A stretch of DNA of 64,000 nt, taken from NCBI GenBank assembly GCA_002401155.1, contig NVSG01000001.1, positions 1,127,051-1,191,050 of the forward strand, written 5' to 3'. The stretch comes from Hyphomicrobiales bacterium (lineage in GTDB: Bacteria > Pseudomonadota > Alphaproteobacteria > Rhizobiales > Rhizobiaceae). The notes under the pieces are model-generated. The model worked only from the letters and a program-made list of their open reading frames with translations. It was not told where the DNA came from and made no database searches. This document shows, piece after piece, positions 42,990 to 50,329 of the stretch (position 1 is the stretch's first letter; each line of letters opens with the position of its first letter). The position numbers and the translations under genes were made by a program.

Positions 42990-43655
42990 TTACGAACCCT
43001 TATGTTCGTGAATTCCGAAATAGGCCTCACTGCCCCACAACGCCTTAACGGCGTTATTGCGACCACAAGACTTGCGATAAAAGGCATAACGCAAGGGGTT
43101 TTTCTTGTAATAATCCTGATGATACCCTTCCGCAGGGTAAAATGGCGTGGCTTCCCGAATCGGCGTAATGATTGGCCGATCGATAATACCAGCCTCATTG
43201 ATCTTCTTTTTGGATGCCTGCGCAATTTTCAACTGCGATTGATCCTGCGCAAAAACCGCCGTCGTATAAGAGTGGCCACGATCACAAAACTGACCGCCTG
43301 CATCGGTCGGATTAACACTGCGCCAGAAAATATTCAGCAGGGTTTCATAATTCACTTTAGCCGGATCATAGATAATTTTCACGGCCTCAATATGTTGGGC
43401 TTTCATGTGGTTCTTATAGGTAGGGTTGGAAGATGTGCCGCCCGTATAGCCAGACTCAGCACTCACCACACCGTCCACGGTCTCAAAATCCGATTCAACG
43501 CACCAAAAACAACCGCCAGCAAAAACTGCGGTTTTTGTCTCGGCATTGGCAGCAACAACCGAACTGCCCGCAACAATTGCAAACATCAGACCCGCCAGAG
43601 CCCGGCCAATTGATTTTTTACCAAGTAATTTTTTGGAAGAAGATCTAAATTGCAT
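42990..43655 (-). CDS. msrA: Peptide-methionine (S)-S-oxide reductase, exported
   Basis: Reduces (S)-methionine sulfoxide in proteins. GGCFWCVESDF is the catalytic Cys motif, then VSAESGYTGGTSSNPTYK, FWRSVNPTDAGGQFCDRGHSYTTAVF and FYPAEGYHQDYY. A basic, hydrophobic leader of about 38 residues ending in AANAE looks like a signal peptide, so this copy probably repairs periplasmic proteins. The C-terminal end includes SCGRN, where a resolving Cys could sit. 221 residues. Confidence 0.93.
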   Translation of the reverse strand: MQFRSSSKKLLGKKSIGRALAGLMFAIVAGSSVVAANAETKTAVFAGGCFWCVESDFETVDGVVSAESGYTGGTSSNPTYKNHMKAQHIEAVKIIYDPAKVNYETLLNIFWRSVNPTDAGGQFCDRGHSYTTAVFAQDQSQLKIAQASKKKINEAGIIDRPIITPIREATPFYPAEGYHQDYYKKNPLRYAFYRKSCGRNNAVKALWGSEAYFGIHEHKGS

Positions 43656-43747
43656 ACTCGTAATCCTTCGTTTTTGAACCGTTCATCACCTGCTTCGAAT
43701 ATAGATGGTTCTATTTTCCCCAATTTATATCAATTGAACAATCAAAC

Positions 43748-44404
43748 CTATTCACCTTTTCGTATGACGCGGCCCCAATCCGGTTTTCTTCGGTGATCAA
43801 GGTTCAAGAACCCCAGCGCCAGGATGTTTTCAACATCCGCACGAACCTGGCAAAAATCCTCGTCCTCACCAAGATATCCCGCATGCCTCAATGTGAGCAA
43901 GCCATGAACGGCAGACCACAAAACAAGGTCCAGCCGCTCCGGCGGCATGGAAAGCACGCCCGCTGCGTACGCCGCTTTCATCGGCGCCATAAGCAAGGTT
44001 CGGTGCTGATCAATGGCCTGACTGAGCTCATCTGACATATCTTCATCCGGCAGACCAGAAACAAAAATGAGCTGATAAAGCGCCGGATGGCCAAGTCCGA
44101 AATCTATATAGACTGATCCCAAGCGCCTCATATTCTCCACATATTCGCTATTGCAATCAATGTCGGCAATGGCGTCCTTGCTGGTTTGAATAAGCGTGCA
44201 CAACCCATGCACCCGGACCGCATCAATCAGCGCCATCTTATCTTTGAAATAAAGATAGGGCGTTGACCGGCTAACCCCTGCTCTATCCGCCAAATGCCTC
44301 AAAGTCAGCGCATCAATCCCGCTTGTTTCTAAAATTTCCATGGCAGCCAGCACCAGCCCGATGCGCTTTTCTTCAACTTGGGCAAGAGTTAAAACAGCAG
44401 GCAT
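43748..44404 (-). CDS. TetR-family regulator
   Basis: About 218 residues. The helix-turn-helix is LTLRHLADRAGVSRSTPYLYFKDKMALIDAV. The C-terminal ligand domain shows the WxAVHGLLTLRHAG pattern of the TetR_C family. The start at 44404 has GAGGA 9 bases upstream, while earlier in-frame ATGs (44413, 44425) lack spacing. Divergent from a MATE transporter gene with a perfect palindrome between them, so it most likely represses that pump and itself. Confidence 0.9.
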   Translation of the reverse strand: MPAVLTLAQVEEKRIGLVLAAMEILETSGIDALTLRHLADRAGVSRSTPYLYFKDKMALIDAVRVHGLCTLIQTSKDAIADIDCNSEYVENMRRLGSVYIDFGLGHPALYQLIFVSGLPDEDMSDELSQAIDQHRTLLMAPMKAAYAAGVLSMPPERLDLVLWSAVHGLLTLRHAGYLGEDEDFCQVRADVENILALGFLNLDHRRKPDWGRVIRKGE

Positions 44405-44446
44405 CAAACGCATTCCTCGAAACAAATGAACATAAATTATTTTATA

Positions 44447-44461
44447 ATTGACACTGTCAAT
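44447..44461. promoter_or_regulatory. Perfect 15-base palindrome, likely TetR operator
   Basis: ATTGACA-C-TGTCAAT, perfect 7-base arms around a central C, in the gap of 110 bases between the TetR and MATE start codons. Each arm also reads as a TTGACA -35 box facing outward, so a bound repressor would cover both divergent promoters. Confidence 0.7.
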
Positions 44462-44514
44462 AATAATGACCTACACCCCTGTCAAGGCGACGGAATGTTA
44501 GGAGCCCAAACGCA

Positions 44515-45936
44515 ATGCCAAACATATTGGATGAGACTGTCGACAAGGCTGTCAATCAACCAGACAACATATTTCTGTCAGGCTCTTTACCAATATTGTT
44601 CGTAAAAACCGCAGCTCCCATCATTCTCATTATGATGGTCAACGGCTTCCATACCTTGATTGATGCCTATTTCCTTGGCGAATTCGTTGGTGCAGATGCC
44701 CTGACTGCGGTGACCTTGATGTTCCCGGCCTTCATGTTGCTTGTGGCCTTATCAACGCTTGTATCCAACGGCTACTCCTCCATTCTCGCCCGCCTGCTGG
44801 GTGCTGGCGAAAAGGATCGGGCGCTTAATGCCTATGTGGATGCCATATTGCTGGCGCTGGTGGTATGCGCTGTATTGATTGCAATGTTTCTGGCAGGCGG
44901 TGACACGTTGATATTGTGGGTTACGAAAGGCTCAACCACCCTTGCCGCCATGGGCTATACCTATATGGCAATCCTGATTTTTCTCTCGCCGCTAGCATTT
45001 GTCTTGGGCATTTCCATCGACACATTGCGCTGCGAGGGAATGCTTGCCACCATGGCAGCCATCACCTTGATGTCGGCATTGGCCAACACATTGTTCAACT
45101 ATATTCTCATCGTTGAATTTAATTGGGGTGTTGCAGGTTCCGCTTATGGAACCATATTGGCACAAGCCTGTGCCATGGCCGCCGTGATTGTTGTCAGAAT
45201 AAAGAAACAGCAATCCAGCGGTTTTCAATTAAGCAATTTCCGCATCGACTGGAAGAATTGGCGCAGGTTTTTAGCCCTTGGCGCGCCCACAAGCCTCAAC
45301 TATGTGGGCATATCCCTTTCCGCCGCTGCCATCCTGTTTTCCCTGCAATTATGGAGCGGTAGCGCTTATGAAGCGACAGCAACGGCCTACGGCATTGTCA
45401 CCCGCATCATGACTTTCATGTTTTTACCCCTGCTGGGTCTTTCCATGGCGTTTCAAACCATTGTCGGCAATAATTATGGCGCGCATAAATTTGGCCGCAC
45501 CAATGCCTGCATCAAAATCGTTCTCTATGTCGCCTTTGTGTATTGCGTAATATTTCAGGCGTGCCTCTACGTATTCCGCAGTGACATCGGCTTCATATTC
45601 GTTGACGATTATGAAATAGCCTTCCAGCTTGGCAGGATACTGCCCTTCACAACGATGGTGTTGTTCATATTCGGCCCGCTAATGATGATAGGTATTTATT
45701 TTCAGGCAATTGGCGATGCAACCCGAGCTGCAATTCTTAGTCTAACCAAAGTATATGTCTTCAGCTTGCCTCTAATATTTATCCTGCCGATGTTCCTCGG
45801 TGAAATCGGCATTTGGTATGCCGGACCGCTGGCTGAAATATTGTCACTATTGCTGACAAGTGTAATTCTCTATCTAAGATTCCAAAAATTACAAAGCCCC
45901 TGGGGCCTGTTTACCAAGATAGCCCCCAGCGCTTAA
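44515..45936 (+). CDS. MATE-family multidrug efflux transporter
   Basis: 473 residues with about 12 membrane helices. It begins GSLPILFVKTAAPIILIMMVNGFHTLIDAYFLGEFVGADALTAVTLMFP, typical of the MATE family. The second half repeats the pattern at LALGAPTSLNYVGISLSAA. It exports drugs or other small molecules by Na or H antiport. TTAGGAG lies 10 bases before the ATG. It is under the likely control of the divergent TetR regulator. Confidence 0.92.
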   Translation: MPNILDETVDKAVNQPDNIFLSGSLPILFVKTAAPIILIMMVNGFHTLIDAYFLGEFVGADALTAVTLMFPAFMLLVALSTLVSNGYSSILARLLGAGEKDRALNAYVDAILLALVVCAVLIAMFLAGGDTLILWVTKGSTTLAAMGYTYMAILIFLSPLAFVLGISIDTLRCEGMLATMAAITLMSALANTLFNYILIVEFNWGVAGSAYGTILAQACAMAAVIVVRIKKQQSSGFQLSNFRIDWKNWRRFLALGAPTSLNYVGISLSAAAILFSLQLWSGSAYEATATAYGIVTRIMTFMFLPLLGLSMAFQTIVGNNYGAHKFGRTNACIKIVLYVAFVYCVIFQACLYVFRSDIGFIFVDDYEIAFQLGRILPFTTMVLFIFGPLMMIGIYFQAIGDATRAAILSLTKVYVFSLPLIFILPMFLGEIGIWYAGPLAEILSLLLTSVILYLRFQKLQSPWGLFTKIAPSA

Positions 45937-45949
45937 AGCGCACAAACAA

Positions 45950-45980
45950 AAACGGCGACAGATAAAATCCATCGCCGTTT
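45950..45980 (-). terminator. Terminator after the cold-shock gene
   Basis: AAACGGCGA/TCGCCGTTT stem with a 13-base loop between the MATE stop (45936) and the csp stop (46005). On the minus strand the stem is followed by TTTGTTTG, so it fits a csp terminator; it may also slow the MATE transcript. Confidence 0.75.
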
Positions 45981-46004
45981 CAATATTCAAATATACTTTA
46001 AGAA

Positions 46005-46214
46005 CTAGTCGATTATTTTCAAAGCGCCAGCTGATTCCTTGCCATTACGGCCAGTTTCAAGCTCAAAGCTAACTTTTTGATTATCGTTCAGGCCCTGAAG
46101 GCCTGCTTGTTCAACAGCGGAAATATGTACAAATATATCTTTTCCACCTGATTCTGGTTCAATAAAGCCATAACCCTTAGTAGAGTTAAACCATTTGACG
46201 GTGCCATTTGCCAT
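46005..46214 (-). CDS. cspA: Cold-shock protein
   Basis: 69-residue single cold-shock domain binding single-stranded RNA and DNA. GTVKWFNSTKGYGFIEP carries RNP1 (KGYGFI) and DIFVHISAVEQAGL RNP2. The end SFELETGRNGKESAGALKI is standard. AAGGAGAAG just upstream of the ATG is a strong ribosome site. A leader of about 100-250 bases upstream may form the thermosensitive mRNA structure typical of csp genes. Confidence 0.96.
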   Translation of the reverse strand: MANGTVKWFNSTKGYGFIEPESGGKDIFVHISAVEQAGLQGLNDNQKVSFELETGRNGKESAGALKIID

Positions 46215-46469
46215 CCGTCTTCTCCTTATATAGTGCCGCTCACATTATGTAGCGGTCGTGGTGCAGCTCGGTCTTCGTATTGGAACCGTCAGTCTGCATA
46301 AGGCGTCGGCGGAACAGCGAAAATTTAACGTCACAAGCGTGATATGGCGTAAGAATGTGGAAAAATCAAGGTGAAGACCGAAATGCACTTAATTTTTATA
46401 ATAAACGTAAGATTAAGAACCTCAATTGCACCCCTTCACGCGCTCTGGGCGTTAGTCTAAAGAAGCTTC
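46215..46469. other. Intergenic region with csp leader and ccm promoter
   Basis: 255 bases between the divergent csp and ccmA genes. Next to csp it is GC-balanced with several short inverted segments, as expected for a long csp 5' leader. The half next to ccmA is AT-rich (TTAATTTTTATAATAAACG), suggesting divergent promoters. No reading frame with family similarity is seen. Confidence 0.4.
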
Positions 46470-47102
46470 ATGAACCTAACAGCAGAAAACCTATCGGCGA
46501 TTCGCGGTGAGCAGACCATTTTTTCAAATGTCAGCTTTAGCCTCAAGTCTGGTGATTTGCTTTTGGTCACCGGCACTAACGGCTCCGGCAAGTCAACACT
46601 GCTAAGGGTTATTGCCGGTTTGCTACATACTTTTTCCGGTAAAATTGAATTATCTGGAGATGACCAACCAATCCAGCACCAATGTCACTACCTCGGACAC
46701 CAAAACGTCCTGAAACCCACCATGAGCGTGGAAGAAAATCTCGATTTTTGGCGTAAATATTGCGGCTCGCCCGATGATGAGATCGAAATAGCCCTTGAAA
46801 AAGTAGGCCTTGCCGGGGTGCAGGATATTCCTGCCGGCTATCTTTCCGCCGGGCAAAAGCGACGAATCGCAATCGCCCGCCTGCTGGTAACCAAGCGCAC
46901 GCTCTGGCTGGTCGATGAGCCTACCGCCGCTCTCGACGCAAAATCTGAAAAGATGTTTGCCGACATTCTGCAGACCCATCTCGAGAAGGGCGGCATCGCT
47001 ATTGCAGCAACCCACCAGCCGCTCGGAATAAAAACTGCCCAGAAACTTGATATGGATGCCCATCAGGCAGATTTCCCGCTCGAAAAGGGAGAATTCCTAT
47101 GA
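46470..47102 (+). CDS. ccmA: Heme exporter ATP-binding protein CcmA
   Basis: ATPase of the CcmABCD complex that releases holo-CcmE in cytochrome c maturation. Walker A GTNGSGKSTLLR, signature YLSAGQKRRIAIARLL, Walker B LWLVDEPTAALD, and the switch His in ATHQPLG. 210 residues. The stop overlaps the ccmB start by four bases (ATGA). Confidence 0.95.
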   Translation: MNLTAENLSAIRGEQTIFSNVSFSLKSGDLLLVTGTNGSGKSTLLRVIAGLLHTFSGKIELSGDDQPIQHQCHYLGHQNVLKPTMSVEENLDFWRKYCGSPDDEIEIALEKVGLAGVQDIPAGYLSAGQKRRIAIARLLVTKRTLWLVDEPTAALDAKSEKMFADILQTHLEKGGIAIAATHQPLGIKTAQKLDMDAHQADFPLEKGEFL

Positions 47103-47758
47103 TGGCTCTCTTTTTGCGAGAATTAAAACTGTCCGCATCCGTTGGCGGCGGTATTTTAACCGGCGTCCTGTTCTTTCTGGCAATCGTTGCAGTGATGCCC
47201 TTTGCCATCGGCCCCGATTTGAAACTATTAGCACGCATAGGCCCGGCAGTGCTTTGGACAGGCGCTTTGTTAGCTAGCCTGCTTGGGCTGGACCGGCTGT
47301 TTCAGCAAGAGCGTGAAGATGGCTCACTCGATATTCTTTTAATGCAAGATATCCCGCCTGCATTACTGGTCTTCATCAAAGCCCTTGCCCACTGGATCGC
47401 AAATGGCCTGCCACTGGTATTGGCAGTGCCGGTGTTCGGCCTGATCCTGAACATGAGCCCCATCGGCATTGGCGCTTCCATGCTAACCTTGGCGGTAGGA
47501 ACCCCTGCAATCACCTTTATTGGCGCGGTTGGGGCGGCAGTCACGGTATCTTTACCGCGCGGCGGATTATTGCTCTCAATCCTCATTCTACCGCTTACTG
47601 TGCCAATCCTCATCTTCGGCGTCACAGCCATTTATGGCGCGGTTGAAGACCCGGCTCCGTTTTTGCCGCCATTTCTGATATTGTGCGCCCTCACCTTGTT
47701 CTTTTCCGTTCTGGGCTCACTTGCCGCAGGCTGGGTATTGAAACAATCAACGGACTAA
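47099..47758 (+). CDS. ccmB: Heme exporter permease CcmB
   Basis: Membrane partner of CcmA, six helices and 219 residues. LFLRELKLSASVGGGILTGVLFFL opens it and LASLLGLDRLFQQEREDGSLDILLM is the CcmB signature. Two adjacent ATGs (47099, 47102) could serve; the first overlaps ccmA. Inner membrane. Confidence 0.94.
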   Translation: MMALFLRELKLSASVGGGILTGVLFFLAIVAVMPFAIGPDLKLLARIGPAVLWTGALLASLLGLDRLFQQEREDGSLDILLMQDIPPALLVFIKALAHWIANGLPLVLAVPVFGLILNMSPIGIGASMLTLAVGTPAITFIGAVGAAVTVSLPRGGLLLSILILPLTVPILIFGVTAIYGAVEDPAPFLPPFLILCALTLFFSVLGSLAAGWVLKQSTD

Positions 47759-47773
47759 GCCATTTATAGCCCC

Positions 47774-48532
47774 ATGAACGAAACCACCACCAAACGCAAA
47801 TCAATCTGGGATTACGCCAACCCCACCCGTTTTCTGGCGCTGGCCGACAGGCTCATTCCTGTGCTTGGCATTTTGACCGCCTTTTGTTTCGCTTATGGAC
47901 TCTATTTGGGCTTTACCGCGCCGGAAGATTACCAGCAAGGTTCGACGGTACTGATCATGTTCATCCATGTGCCAGCCGCATGGGTTGCCATGATGTGTTA
48001 CGGCGTAATGACCATGTCAGCCATCGGAACCTTGGTCTGGCGACACCCGCTGGCCGATATCTCCCTACGTGCGGCAGCAGCAATCGGAGCATCCTTTACT
48101 TTTTTAGCTCTCCTCACAGGCAGCTTATGGGGTAAACCCATGTGGGGCACCTATTGGGTATGGGATGCGCGCCTCACATCGTTTCTGGTACTATTCATCA
48201 TTTATCTCGGCATCATCGCGCTGGCCAAAGCCATTGAAGAACCCACAATGGCCGCCCGTTCATTGGCAATCGTCACTCTGATTGGTTCCATCAATATCCC
48301 GATCATCAAATTTTCAGTCGACTGGTGGAACACATTGCATCAGCCTGCGAGTGTCTCAAGATTTGCAAAACCGGCCATGGATGTCGTCTTTTTATATCCG
48401 TTGCTGTTGATGGCGCTTGGCTATTCGCTCTGTTTTTTCACCCTTCATTTGATGAATATGCGCAATGAAATCCTCAAACGCCGCATCCGCACCATGAAGA
48501 TGGGCGCCGCCCGCATGGCTGAAAGAGCATAA
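47774..48532 (+). CDS. ccmC: Heme-handling protein CcmC
   Basis: Six-helix inner-membrane protein that loads heme onto CcmE. The heme-side WWD-type motif is WGTYWVWDARLTSFLVLF, and flanking His residues are in FIHVPAAWVAM and WWNTLHQPAS. 252 residues, normal. It starts 15 bases after ccmB and precedes ccmD by 2 bases. Confidence 0.95.
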   Translation: MNETTTKRKSIWDYANPTRFLALADRLIPVLGILTAFCFAYGLYLGFTAPEDYQQGSTVLIMFIHVPAAWVAMMCYGVMTMSAIGTLVWRHPLADISLRAAAAIGASFTFLALLTGSLWGKPMWGTYWVWDARLTSFLVLFIIYLGIIALAKAIEEPTMAARSLAIVTLIGSINIPIIKFSVDWWNTLHQPASVSRFAKPAMDVVFLYPLLLMALGYSLCFFTLHLMNMRNEILKRRIRTMKMGAARMAERA

Positions 48533-48534
48533 TC

Positions 48535-48693
48535 ATGTTTGGAGAACACGCAGCCTTCATCATCCCGTCTTATGCCGTCAGCGCTCTGGTAATCATTGCC
48601 ATGTGCGTTCGTATCATGCTGCAATATAAGGCTCAGCAACGCGAGATCGCCCGGCTCGAAAAAGCAGGCATCAAGCGACGTTCAGCCAAATAG
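48535..48693 (+). CDS. ccmD: Heme exporter protein CcmD
   Basis: 52-residue protein between ccmC and ccmG. It starts MFGEHAAFIIPSYAVSALVI, a single membrane helix with the conserved Tyr, followed by the basic tail LQYKAQQREIARLEKAGIKRR. CcmD ties holo-CcmE to CcmABC. Start is 2 bases after the ccmC stop; ccmG follows after 8 bases. Confidence 0.93.
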   Translation: MFGEHAAFIIPSYAVSALVIIAMCVRIMLQYKAQQREIARLEKAGIKRRSAK

Positions 48694-48701
48694 GAAAAAT
48701 C

Positions 48702-49286
48702 ATGTCGGGTGAAGCGCAACAATCTCCAAAATCGAAACTCGTAGCTGCCCTGCCGCTGATCATTTTCATTGCGCTGGCCGCAATATTCTTCAAACAATTG
48801 ATGAGCGATGGCGATAAATCGGCGATCCCTTCAGCGCTGATCGGCAAACAGGCCCCGACCTTTGAACTGGTAGCCCTTGAAGGCCTAAACAAATCAGGCG
48901 TGGCAATTCCCGGTTTCAGCAGTGAATTATTCAAAGGCAAGGTCTCCATCGTCAATGTATGGGCCTCATGGTGCGTACCGTGCAGACAAGAACACCCCAT
49001 CATCAAACAATTAGGCGAAGACAAGCGCTTCCAGCTTTTCGGCCTGAACTATAAAGACAAACCCAAAAACGCCCTGCGTTTCCTCGGCCAGTTGGGAAAT
49101 CCGTATCAGCGCGTTGGCATCGACCCAAATGGCAAGGTTTCCATAGACTGGGGCGTATACGGAATCCCGGAAACCTTCATCATTGGCAAAGATGGCTCAA
49201 TCCTTCACAAGCACGTGGGCCCGCTCAGCCCTGAGATTCTAAAAACCACTTTTTTACCGGTGATTGAACAGGCACTTGCTGATTAA
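48702..49286 (+). CDS. ccmG: Thiol:disulfide interchange protein CcmG/DsbE
   Basis: Membrane-anchored thioredoxin-like protein that reduces apocytochrome cysteines. Anchor at about 9-28, then APTFELVALEGLN, active site NVWASWCVPCRQEHP and cis-Pro in YGIPETFIIGKDG. 194 residues. Last gene of ccmABCDG. ccmE and the ccmF/H type genes are not in the window, as is usual in Hyphomicrobiales where they are at another locus. Confidence 0.95.
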   Translation: MSGEAQQSPKSKLVAALPLIIFIALAAIFFKQLMSDGDKSAIPSALIGKQAPTFELVALEGLNKSGVAIPGFSSELFKGKVSIVNVWASWCVPCRQEHPIIKQLGEDKRFQLFGLNYKDKPKNALRFLGQLGNPYQRVGIDPNGKVSIDWGVYGIPETFIIGKDGSILHKHVGPLSPEILKTTFLPVIEQALAD

Positions 49287-49296
49287 TCAGCAGCAA

Positions 49297-49327
49297 ACAT
49301 GGAGCACAATCAGCCTGTGCTCCATGT
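49297..49327. terminator. Stem-loop after ccmG
   Basis: Perfect 12-base inverted repeat ACATGGAGCACA/TGTGCTCCATGT with a 7-base loop, 10 bases past the ccmG stop. The following AATAAAAAAA lacks the T run of a classic terminator, so it may act as a 3' end stabiliser. Confidence 0.6.
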
Positions 49328-49704
49328 AATAAAAAAACCGTAAAAAATTCAAACTTTTACTCGCGCGTCGATAAACATTTCTACTACTATGAATAACTTA
49401 CCTTTTCTAGCGCAGACAATTTAATCAAAGAAACTTTTAATTCACACAAGTATAGATAAAAAAACCCAAAACCCGTTTAAGCCTTTGAAGGTTTTGCGTC
49501 ATTTTTTGTTTACCATTTTTTTAGTATTTCCAAATATACGGTAACTTGATCGACGAAAAAGGAGTCCTCTCCTTTGCATGAAGCGCCTCGTCCTGCCGGA
49601 TATGCCGGATGTAATATATAAAAATTCCCACCCACATCTCTCGTCGGACCAAATTCCGAAAATACGAAAGCCAACGGGTGGAATCTCAACCCAGGGACGC
49701 AAAT
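49328..49704. other. AT-rich non-coding region upstream of the sensor protein gene
   Basis: 377 bases with no convincing gene. The first 200 bases are AT-rich with A and T runs. AAAGGAG-TCCT-CTCCTTT (49558-49575) is a perfect hairpin, and CCGGATATGCCGG lies just downstream. This could be a promoter and structured leader for the gene at 49705. I do not recognise a known riboswitch in it. Confidence 0.4.
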
Positions 49705-50274
49705 ATGCGACATCTATTCGCTACCATAGCAACAGCAACAGTTTTGCTCACCACACCAGCACTAGCCAATGACTACACCGCCCAATTGACAGAGCTGGCC
49801 AAAACCAAGCTTCAAGAAATTGCCCATAGCGCAGATGTGAAATCAGCGATCATGGCTCAAAATGCCAAAACCACCAGTTTTGATCAGGCAAAAATCGACA
49901 CCCTAGACAAAACATGGCGTGCAGAAGTAGACGCTTCCAGCAAACCAATGATTGATAAAGTGCTGGCCAACGCTACTTCCGCTTATTTGAAAAAAATTCA
50001 GGAACAAAGCAGCGGATTGTTCACCGAGATTTTTGCTATGGATGCCAAAGGCCTCAACGTTGGCCAAAGCTCGGTCACTTCCGATTACTGGCAGGGCGAT
50101 GAAGCCAAATGGCAGAAAACCTATTCAGCCGGTGCTAATTCCCTCAATATTTCCGAAGTGGAAGAAGACGAATCCACCCAAACTTTCCAAAGTCAGGTTT
50201 CGATCCCCGTACTGGACGATGCCGGAAATCCGATCGGTGCCATCACCTTTGGCGTCAACGTAGAATTACTCTGA
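49705..50274 (+). CDS. Secreted PDC/Cache-like sensor protein
   Basis: 189 residues from ATG 49705 (AGGGA 7 bases upstream), with a signal peptide ending TTPALAN. The body is a helix-rich segment followed by SGLFTEIFAMDAKGLNVGQSSVTSDYWQGDEAKWQKTY and the closing IPVLDDAGNPIGAITFGVNVELL, typical of the strands of a PDC/Cache extracellular sensor fold. It has no membrane or output domain. A chemoreceptor gene follows after 55 bases, so a ligand-binding partner role is possible. Function not assigned. Confidence 0.7.
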   Translation: MRHLFATIATATVLLTTPALANDYTAQLTELAKTKLQEIAHSADVKSAIMAQNAKTTSFDQAKIDTLDKTWRAEVDASSKPMIDKVLANATSAYLKKIQEQSSGLFTEIFAMDAKGLNVGQSSVTSDYWQGDEAKWQKTYSAGANSLNISEVEEDESTQTFQSQVSIPVLDDAGNPIGAITFGVNVELL

Positions 50275-50329
50275 CCGTCAGAAAATCTGAAAACATCTGA
50301 TTGAGTCCCTAAAATAGCAGGATATCACA

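Noticed and set aside
49440-49704. Riboswitch (cyclic-di-GMP or other) before the sensor gene
   Set aside because: Hairpins are present but no conserved core of a riboswitch class that I know could be matched.
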